Part shown: piece after piece, positions 56,379-64,000 of the stretch
Layout of the letters: every line of letters begins with the position of its first letter
How positions within the stretch are numbered: the first letter of the stretch is position 1
Assembly (NCBI GenBank): GCA_022749755.1
Contig: CM040453.1
Location: forward strand, 1,262,102 to 1,326,101
Source of the DNA: Azadirachta indica
Lineage: Eukaryota > Streptophyta > Magnoliopsida > Sapindales > Meliaceae
Length of the DNA: 64,000 nt
Reading direction: 5' to 3'
Program-made: the position numbers and the translations under genes
The notes under the pieces: generated by a model
What the model was told of the DNA's origin: nothing
Databases searched by the model: none
What the model saw: the letters and a program-made list of their open reading frames with translations, nothing else

Positions 56379-59300
56379 TCAGTCTATAATAATAGTACCA
56401 GGAATTGCCAAGGGATCAAGATTCCAGCAGCCCTTAAGCCGGATATCTTTCTCTCCTGGGTGCTGAAAAGCTGGAATCTGATGAGAAAATCTGTTTAAAT
56501 CTGCCCGGGGAATTTCCATCAAACCAATTTTGGACCTCTGTATTCTTGGAGCCTTGTACAGTGAATTAGATCCATTAACGCGTGACAAAACCACTACTTT
56601 TATGCTCTGCTCATTATCTTCCAAGATTTCTACAATGTCACATTCACCCTTAAGCAGTTCAGCATCTGCCAACTCAGAGTTGCAATTCTTGTATACAGCC
56701 CATACCTCACCCTTTCTAGGGTATATTTCAAATACATTCCTACTAATGGCCACAGCTTTTACTCTATGAGAAAAACCAGAGCAACTTAAAACCTTCGTTT
56801 TACCATTTTTAACTTTAAAGGTCCCACAACAAATAGGTTGCATTGGGTCTTTTGATGGTGAGCAAGCTTCAAGCGGCACCACGTGCAATCTAAAATCAGG
56901 GTTCAATTCCATGATCTTAACTTGAGCATAGTTCTTAGGCATTCCGTCAATATCACTGTATAATGCCCATATCTGATCAAACTGAAACTTGCCCTCAGAT
57001 TTCTCTGCCTTGAAATCATGATGCAGCAGTTCAGGAATTTTGTGAGCCCCAGATGGAGATCTAGGGGGCTTAAAGGTTTCCATCACACTAGTGGAACTCC
57101 CATCCCTTCCATGCACGTGCATCTTATCATCAGTCTTATCATCAGACTGACTTGAGGAAGCACTTCCCATAAACTGAAGAATGCTGCTCTGCTTTTTGAC
57201 CTTCTTACCATCTGAATGCTCGTTGACTTCCTCCTGGATTGGATGCTGCCTTGCATTTACTTGATCGTTTTTCTTGCCCAAATCCCTAGGAGATCTTCTA
57301 AGCATTAAGTTCTCTCTCTCAGGTTTCTTAGGTGTTGTAACCTTCCTACAATCCATCATGGATTTTTCTCTGCCTTCAGCAGACTTAGGACACGAACCAT
57401 TTGGTTCTGTCACCAGGTTTTCAAATTCCATCTTAACATTACCAGAACCATCAAGCCTGTTGAGATTGATAGGCAGAGATGCAGGATCAAACTCATAAGA
57501 TCCTGCAGGGACACCATACCTCTCCTTCCCAGTCATTCTAAATGAAGGGATTCGATGTGAAAATCTATACAGCTCAGTTGGTGCTATATGAAATGAACTA
57601 ACTCCATGCTGTGCAGTTTGCTCAAACAGGCTCACAAACCCTTTCACTTTGCCCAAATAGGCAACCCCAATGCCAACAGTCTCATTAAAATCTGTCAATA
57701 TTTCAACAAATTCATACTGGTATGGTGGTTTATGCTTATCTGGGTCAGAACTCCACTTAATATCCCAATCCCTAAAGATAGCCCAAGTTTCTCCCCTCAA
57801 AGGATATATCAGGTAAGAGCCTCTACCACTGCCTTTCATCCAACTTATTTGATGAGAGAACATTAGATGATCTTCAGTTTCTTCAGAGGTCCCAACGGTG
57901 AACTTACCACAAGCAATAGGCAGATCAACATCACACCAGGCAGTCTCACTTTCATCATCTGGATCAGGCTCGAGCCAAGTGATCTGTAGCTTAAAACCAG
58001 GTGAGAAAACTTTTTTGATCCGTGCATAGAATCTTGGCATGCCATCACATGTATCGTAAACAGCCCAAATTTGATTCACGCCAAAACAGTTTTCTGCCCT
58101 ATCCTTGTCAAAATCATTGAAATCTGGATCAGGATACTCGATGATCTCTGGATTAGGTGCTTTCTTATCACCATGACCTGAAATATCTGCTTCAGTTTTT
58201 TCTGCTTCATGTTCCTGGGTTTTGCTTTTCTTATTTGGCAAGCTTTCTGGAAAAAAACAGCCTTTCTGTTTCAATTCTCTCTGATTTCCATCAACAAAAC
58301 TAGCTGATGCACTGCCTGTAGATACCCCACCAGGAACACCTGTTTCTTGCACATCCTCATCACCAGCAAGGGATGGTTTGCACCCTTTCGACGTCTTTGA
58401 AGGGCTTGGGATTTCATCATCACTATGATTTTCCTTGTACGAAAAATTTTGCTTTTGTCTTGAAGATCTTCTAAGCTGCTGTCTCGCATCAAATCCAGAA
58501 CTCTGGCCTGAAAAATGACATCTATTGTCTTGAACCCCCACATGCATGCCTTCATCACCGTTCCTAGTCTCACAAATTTCATCAGATTCATTTGCTGACT
58601 TCCTCTTTCTCTTGCTTGAATTTCTTGAAATTCCAAATTTACTGGGCTTTCCACCGTTGGGATTTGGCATTCTGCTGCCTTCCTTCCCATTTGCTCCAAC
58701 ACCTTCCTTCGCATCCACTTGACAATCTACTTTCTCTTGGGTTTTAGAAATCCCACCAGCCTGAGAAGCATTTGCAGCATTGGAGACAGGATCAAATCGT
58801 GTAAATTTATCACAGAAGTTTCTGGTAGAAGGCTTTCCACCATTGTTTTGTGCTGCAACTTTAGAGGGCCCTGGATTTGGAAAGCCATTCTGCATTCCCG
58901 GATATGGGACCCCATTCTGATTTTGGAACCGGCTCCAGGGAAATGCCGGCGGAACACCTTTGGTACCCAAATCGTAGGCAGTGAAGGACTGTTGGCAACT
59001 TTGACAACGCAGTACCCTATTTACATAAGTTCTATAGTACTGGTATCTTATACCACAAGCAGAACAACTTGTCCAGAATGTTGTACTATCTGCCTTTTCA
59101 AAAGGATGTGAACCTGTAAACTGTGAAGTAGTTTTGGGAACAGCATTTGGAGCCTCATGCTGTGAAGGACCATTAGGAAAATTGCTTGCAGCCCCATATT
59201 GATCCTTAATAACAGACTTCCATTTTGCCTGCAGTCCCGTATTGGGTGCAGAAGTTCTCGTTGTTGCTCTAAACTTCAAGTCATATACAGAACGTTTTGT

Positions 59301-59663
59301 CTTGTCCGAAAGCATCCTATTTGCTTCCCCAATCAGTTTGAAAGCAGCCTCAGCCCCACAAAATTTATTCTTATCAGGATGAAGTAAAAGCGCAAGCTTT
59401 CTATACTGCTTCTTGATAGTAGCCTCATCAGCTGACCGATCAATCTGAAGAATTCCATACCAATCCATCTCAGACCCCCAAATTTTGTTTTGTGCGGAAC
59501 AGTGAACCTCACAAACTGTTAACATTTGAGAAACATAATCAAGCTCAGGGTAGAGTTGTTGAGCTTTGCGTGCAAACTTTTGTGCCCCCAAAAAATCTCC
59601 GTTTTTCATCTTATTTTCTGCAATCTGTTTTGCTCTTATTGCCTCATCTTTGTTGCACTCCAT
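56379..59663 (-). CDS. DnaJ protein with DUF3444 domains
   Basis: Type III J-domain protein. The J domain stimulates Hsp70 ATPase, and DUF3444 is plant-specific with unclear function. Single exon, 1094 residues from MECNKDEAIRAKQIAENKM. The frame is open 16 codons further upstream, but this ATG matches the family start and the tandem pseudogene. J domain about 67-131 with HPD at 95-97. A zinc-ribbon-like C200-x2-C203...C220-x2-C223 follows. A basic KRKRK at 351-355 suggests a nuclear signal. The first DUF3444 spans about 512-735 (QIWAVYDTCDGMPRFYARI, SHQISWMKG, GETWAIFRDWDIKW). A second spans about 893-1070 (QIWALYSDIDGMPKNYAQV, GEVWAVYKN, FSHQIPAF). A large leader intron is likely. No lesion is seen. 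It is the surviving member of a tandem pair. Confidence 0.95.
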   Translation of the reverse strand: MECNKDEAIRAKQIAENKMKNGDFLGAQKFARKAQQLYPELDYVSQMLTVCEVHCSAQNKIWGSEMDWYGILQIDRSADEATIKKQYRKLALLLHPDKNKFCGAEAAFKLIGEANRMLSDKTKRSVYDLKFRATTRTSAPNTGLQAKWKSVIKDQYGAASNFPNGPSQHEAPNAVPKTTSQFTGSHPFEKADSTTFWTSCSACGIRYQYYRTYVNRVLRCQSCQQSFTAYDLGTKGVPPAFPWSRFQNQNGVPYPGMQNGFPNPGPSKVAAQNNGGKPSTRNFCDKFTRFDPVSNAANASQAGGISKTQEKVDCQVDAKEGVGANGKEGSRMPNPNGGKPSKFGISRNSSKRKRKSANESDEICETRNGDEGMHVGVQDNRCHFSGQSSGFDARQQLRRSSRQKQNFSYKENHSDDEIPSPSKTSKGCKPSLAGDEDVQETGVPGGVSTGSASASFVDGNQRELKQKGCFFPESLPNKKSKTQEHEAEKTEADISGHGDKKAPNPEIIEYPDPDFNDFDKDRAENCFGVNQIWAVYDTCDGMPRFYARIKKVFSPGFKLQITWLEPDPDDESETAWCDVDLPIACGKFTVGTSEETEDHLMFSHQISWMKGSGRGSYLIYPLRGETWAIFRDWDIKWSSDPDKHKPPYQYEFVEILTDFNETVGIGVAYLGKVKGFVSLFEQTAQHGVSSFHIAPTELYRFSHRIPSFRMTGKERYGVPAGSYEFDPASLPINLNRLDGSGNVKMEFENLVTEPNGSCPKSAEGREKSMMDCRKVTTPKKPERENLMLRRSPRDLGKKNDQVNARQHPIQEEVNEHSDGKKVKKQSSILQFMGSASSSQSDDKTDDKMHVHGRDGSSTSVMETFKPPRSPSGAHKIPELLHHDFKAEKSEGKFQFDQIWALYSDIDGMPKNYAQVKIMELNPDFRLHVVPLEACSPSKDPMQPICCGTFKVKNGKTKVLSCSGFSHRVKAVAISRNVFEIYPRKGEVWAVYKNCNSELADAELLKGECDIVEILEDNEQSIKVVVLSRVNGSNSLYKAPRIQRSKIGLMEIPRADLNRFSHQIPAFQHPGEKDIRLKGCWNLDPLAIPGTIIID

Positions 59664-61150
59664 AATTAAAGCAATCCAATTCTCTCCCAACTTCTCTTGC
59701 CCTAAATCCAAAATAGTCCCTATCTATCAATCATCCAAAATCTTCACCCTGAACCAAAACACAACAAACAAGATTAAAAATCAATCCACCAATTAATACC
59801 TACAAGTGAATAGAAATGGAAGGAACAGTGACACCCACCATTATAATGAAGACAGTGATAGAACTTTTCTAAATCAGAAAAAGATAATAAGCCAATGAGA
59901 CGGGAGGTGCTTCAACAATACTAAGAACCGTGAAGGCTGAAGCTCTAGTTTTACACCTTTAACTGAAACTGAAACCAAAATCAAAATCAAATAAATTAGA
60001 GTTGTCCACTGACTACCTGAGAGAGAGAGGAGAGGAGAGATTCTGTAGACTATATCAATATGAAACATGAAATAATCACATACTGCAATGTTAATTCCAA
60101 ACACTTATTTCAGGTAAAATAATAAAAAATCATAAACTCAAATTTTCTTAGAAGAAAAGCTTAAATTACAAGCTCAAATAGCCAAGCACTATAAAATAAG
60201 TGAAGACCAAAAAGAGTTCAGAAAGGGGTAATAAGATCTAGGTCCCTGAACTTTTTACGTTTTCATATGTAGTATAGTTTGTCCATTTACATGGAACAGG
60301 TGCCAAAACTCTACTGAAATGACCAACTCTATAATATAGAAGTTTGACCATGTAAGCATAAGAGTGTTGACCTTCACGCAAAATAATATTTCAGTTCAGA
60401 TTTAATACAAATGGACAAACCATGTCCTTATTGATGAAAAAATAAAAACACGGGGACCCAAATGTTATTACTCCATTTCTGAAAATAAAAAGCACCTCCT
60501 TCAAACATATCCATCGAATACTTCCCCTTCGGTACCAAAATATGTAATTATGAAAAATAAATTAAAAAATTAAAGTTTAATATTTTATTCTAACAAAGAT
60601 GCAACTTAACTTAACTGAACTGAAATGAAATTCCATTATCTTTTCCATCATTCCATTCTCTCAACTCTCGCATGGCAAATTTACACAAGAAAAGCTAAAA
60701 AATACACCAACAGGCAAATGGCAACCTCAAATCCCCAAATTTAAAGCATCGGAATACAAAATTACTTTAAAAATAAAAGCAATGCACACACATGAACAAA
60801 AATAACATAAAACCCGCGACAGAAACCCTAAATCAACAATTAAAATAGTACAAAATAAACCCTAGATAGAGAAAATTAGACACAGTAGAACATACTCGAA
60901 AGTCGAAATGCAGGCGTGTAGGTCAAACTGTAGCGAATCGATAGGCAATTAGAACGCAAAACAATAAAAACCCTAGAAAATTTTCAAGGAAGTTGAGAGA
61001 GAGGGAGACGTGGAGATATAAATTGAAGGAAATGGAGGGAATTGTGAGAGCCAGTCGAGAGTGTTGAAATATTGGGATTTGGAGAGGGAAAGACGAGGGA
61101 AAATTTTGGAGAGAGTCCCTGTTTTCCTCTGAAATTTTTGATGTTTGCCC
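59664..61150 (-). other. Leader region of the DnaJ gene
   Basis: A probable leader exon lies upstream of 60896 (minus strand), where TTCGA is followed by a donor gtatgttc conserved in the pseudogene copy. The intron would run to just upstream of the ATG and includes the MITE-like element at 60217-60484. A GA-rich tract lies near 60019-60040. Confidence 0.5.
60217..60484. mobile_element. MITE-like element with long inverted repeats, copy 2
   Basis: The ends are ttcagaaaggggtaataaga and gttattactccatttctgaa. The inner parts taggtccctgaac and cggggaccca, and tagtttgtccatt and aatggacaaacca, are inverted copies. It occupies the same place as 53337-53615 relative to its gene, so it predates the tandem duplication. 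Confidence 0.75.
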
Positions 61151-62814
61151 ATATATTTATTTCACGTTTTTGGCTAGTTTTTATCGAATTTATTTGTTTG
61201 TCTGTCTGTCGATTGTTTTTTTTTTTTATTTAAAAAAATTGAGAGAATTTTCTAGATCAGTAAAAATGGGCCGGGCCCGTATTAATACTAATGGATCATG
61301 ACAATACGAAATACGAATAATTAATTAAATATTTTTGAAATAATTAAAATAAGAAAAAGTCAATAATAAAAATATTATGAATATTGTTAAAGTAATTATA
61401 TTATAAATACAAATTCTATCTAAACAAATTGATATGTAATATTGTATTACTATCACCTATTTGGTATGATTTATTATTTTTAAAAAATTATTTTTTTTAA
61501 ATATGATACAAAATTTAAACTTTTTTCTAATTTCGTATGAGTTAGATTTGAAAGATATATCTTTTTAAGAAAATTTTACCAGTATAATTAATCAATAATA
61601 AAAATAATATAATATTTTCGTATTAATACAAATCAAATATAAATAAAAATAAGCATATTTTTATTCTTATTGATATAAATAAAAAATAAGAATATATGCT
61701 GATTGTTAATTCGCTAAATCCTTTTGGACGATTGAATATTGAAATTTAAACCTTCATGTTATTGTTAATATGAAAACGAATCTCATTGTTTTGAGAATTT
61801 ATAAAAATAACCCAAATTTTCAAAAAGTTCAAAAGAATTCCCTGTCAATTGAATTTTTCGAGTTTACTTTGTCGCCTTACCAAATAAAGCTTACCATCAA
61901 AATGACAAATTACAATATTTTTTATTGAATAGAAGCAAATCCCAAATTTGAACCTTCTGTTAGGTTGCCAAACTGGGGCAAAATTAATTTACCTTGTTAC
62001 TGTAACCAAATATCTTTTAATGATGATATTATTTTGATTTTTTTAATAAATGATTTCTTTTTTATAGGGTGGACAAAAAACCTAAGTTCAATTTGAGTTA
62101 GATGAAATCTAAATTATAGGGTCAAGTTAAATTAGGTCTTAAATCTATTTTGTATTGGATTCAGATTTTTATTTTGAAAACTTAGTATAAATTAGGTCAA
62201 GCTGAACTCGGGTAAAGTCTCGATTAATTCGGTTGATAAATTAACGAGTCATGATTTAAATAGATTTTATATCTGCCTGACTGCAACCTGCAATTTTGCC
62301 CACCCTACCTCTCCCACACAATATTTTTAAGTCAATTAGTAATTTTTTATTAATTTTCATAATTATGCTAATTTTGTAAAATTCAGTTATTCTCTAAGCT
62401 ATATGTAATCAAGAAGAAAAGGATGCATTTTTAAAAAAATTAAAGAAAAAAAAATACCCAATGCCAGAATGTGAAACTGACTAAATAAATAATTTTCATG
62501 ATATTCATCTAACTATAGATACATTTAAACAGCCTAAACATCGAGGTTGATGAATGCAAGTTCCTACATCGAACAAAAATGGAGACAATTAGTAAAACAG
62601 CTGATTGCAAAATTCGGAGATGCAATGAATTTGCTACAAGAGAGAATGGAGATACAGAGATTCAGCTGCATGCTTGCTTGAGGATTACGTATTTCTTGCT
62701 AAAGTATCCTTCATCAGCTGTTTTGGTGCTACAAGACAACAGATAAATCAAATATTATGAGAAAGCAGGAAAAAGAATTTTGAAACAGAAATTTTTTTGA
62801 TTTTAGAAGTTTTT
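61151..62814. other. Intergenic between DnaJ and DHQD-SDH genes
   Basis: AT-rich with no supported gene. 62700-62814 probably contains the 3' UTR of the DHQD-SDH gene. A stretch at about 62060-62240 with repeated gggtcaagttaaattaggtc-like phrases may be transposon-derived, but I cannot name it. Confidence 0.45.
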
Positions 62815-64000
62815 CTAGTTCATTTTACCAGGCAAATTGGTGAATCTTTCAACCTGAACAAACGCTTGATTGATGAACATCTCTGTCCCGAAAACAGTGA
62901 TAGCTCCACACTCCTGTGCTTCTTGCAGCAGTCTGGTCCATTTTGGTGTGTAAATGGCATCAAAAACCAATGAGTAGTTCTTGAGAGCTTCCTGCAATGG
63001 CATGTATTCGATTTTCAGAAGACATTATTCTCCATATTCAATCAAAAATAGTGAGGCAAACCTTTGGTAATGGTGTGTTATCAATTTTTGGTTTCATTCC
63101 AACAGATGTTGCATTTGCTAGAATCATTCCTTCTTCAGGATGGAAATCTTTCAATTCAGCAAGATTTAGAGCCTGTCCTCCAACTTTATTTGCAAGTGCT
63201 TTGGCTTTCTCTGGAGTTTGAAGAAATTACAAGTCATCGACAGAGTTAATTAGCAAGTAAAAAAATCATAAGTTGGCAGAAAAAATATGTAGCAGTTGGG
63301 GATCCGCACCATATGTACGGTTGGCAACTACAACTCTAGCTCCCTTCATGTATCCACCATAAGCAAGTGCTTTTCCGGCACCACCTGCTCCCATCACGAC
63401 AAACAATTTACCGGCTAAGGGGGAAACATTCGCAGGGGTTGCACCATTTGATGCTGCAGATGACCTTATATCAAGACTAGAAGTTGAAAAAATGAAGACA
63501 GAATCTGAAACAGAATGTTTATTGAATTGCTTGTAAAAATGCTTAAGGTACCGCATAGTGCTTCCTCAATAGCTGCAATAGCTCCAAGGTAATCAATATT
63601 GTAACCCATCAATTTCCCATCTGTCGGTCTTCTAATCATGCAACTAATAGCTCCTATTTCCTGTAAATGATAATACAGAAGATTAATCAATCGTGCTTAG
63701 TACAGAAAAGTTTTTAGAAAAATTTTATTACCTTGGCAATGGGATCAACCTCATCACAGCATTTAAGTCCAGCTACTTTGTGAGGAATTGTGTAACTGCA
63801 TTTGAATCAATAATGTTAACTCCGTTCTCAAAGAAAACAAAATGCTGAAGTTCGCGATGAGAGGAGAATTCACCTGTATCCAACAAAGTCGGGGGAGGAA
63901 TAAGTGTCGATAAAATTAGCGACGTTATCAACTAGCAAAGGCAGGTATATTCCATTGTATCCGAGGGCTTTGAATGCTGCATTATAAAGATGAGGACTTT
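62815..64000 (-). CDS. 3-dehydroquinate dehydratase/shikimate dehydrogenase, 3' part
   Basis: Bifunctional plastid shikimate-pathway enzyme. Only the shikimate dehydrogenase half is in the window, and the gene continues past 64000. Exons: to 63874, 63795-63732, 63660-63552, 63453-63310, 63210-63062 and 62991-62815, all in phase with GT-AG borders. For exon 4 the acceptor at 63454 is chosen because the one about 30 bp upstream gives an early TAA. Visible: SPHLYNAAFKALGYNGIYLPLLV (substrate domain), SYTIPHK with the catalytic Lys, YNIDYLG with the catalytic Asp, the nucleotide-binding loop GAGGAGKALAYGGYMKGA, ANRTYEKAKAL (consistent with NADP), and LANATSVGMKPKIDNTPLP. It ends VERFTNLPGKMN. The Tyr in SYT and Val after PHK differ from the more usual SVT and PHKE, which may mark a paralogue with other substrate use (inference). 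Confidence 0.92.

Larger units (their letters stand above)
55920..61150. repeat. Tandem segmental duplication, unit 2
   Basis: Counterpart of 49150-54240, carrying the intact DnaJ gene. It includes a run of C (about 56021-56034) in the 3' flank that the other unit lacks. Confidence 0.85.

Noticed and set aside
62060..62240. Possible degraded retroelement
   Set aside because: Only short repetitive phrases. No LTR ends, target repeats or coding remnants could be fixed.

Overview
This window is nuclear DNA from a eudicot plant. It is AT-rich, its genes carry GT-AG introns, and it holds LTR retrotransposons, AT microsatellites, a plant tRNA-Pro gene and clearly plant gene families (CC-NB-ARC-LRR, BONZAI copine, DCD, DnaJ-DUF3444, DHQD-SDH). 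The resistance-gene relics resemble the large CNL family I know from Citrus, so a citrus-like woody eudicot is my best guess. That guess rests on recall, not on a search.

Region by region. (1) 1-2900 is a decayed second copy of the DCD locus at about 41009-44290, in the same orientation, and includes a DCD pseudogene. (2) 3432-3714 is a four-copy 71-bp tandem repeat in front of a CC-NB-ARC-LRR pseudogene on + (3794-9971, six recognisable exons, several frameshifts and stops). (3) 10963-16948 is a Ty3/gypsy chromovirus-type element on the minus strand with LTRs, PBS, PPT and a 4-bp target repeat. (4) 17352-29785 is a second NLR pseudogene on +. It has lost its coiled coil and P-loop and is split by a Ty1/copia element (20470-26043, TSD CTTTC) and by a 2.4-kb solo-LTR-like insertion (26440-28861). 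A small LRR relic follows at 31305-31520. (5) 38602-31712 on minus is a complete 16-exon BON3-type copine gene with a SINE-like insertion in intron 2. (6) 38603-42620 is intergenic, with a MITE-like inverted repeat and the flank of the intact DCD gene. (7) 44506-42621 on minus is an intact three-exon DCD-domain gene. (8) 48164-47157 on minus is a two-exon uL18-family ribosomal protein gene. A tRNA-Pro(AGG) on + at 48769-48840 lies just beyond it and is followed by a truncated tRNA copy. (9) Two tandem copies of a DnaJ-DUF3444 gene follow on minus: a pseudogene (52784-49534) and an intact single-exon gene (59663-56379). Their leaders share a MITE-like element. (10) 64000-62815 on minus is the 3' part of a bifunctional 3-dehydroquinate dehydratase/shikimate dehydrogenase gene.

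Functionally, the left half is a graveyard of immune receptors layered with transposons of different ages. The right half holds conserved housekeeping or stress genes. One link is notable: BONZAI copines restrain NLR immunity in Arabidopsis, and here a BON3-type gene borders an NLR cluster. I found no clearly new biological system. The strongest unexplained structures are the paired DCD-locus copies bracketing the NLR cluster and BON3, the shared inverted-repeat element in the DnaJ leaders, and the 2.4-kb coding-free insertion in an LRR exon.
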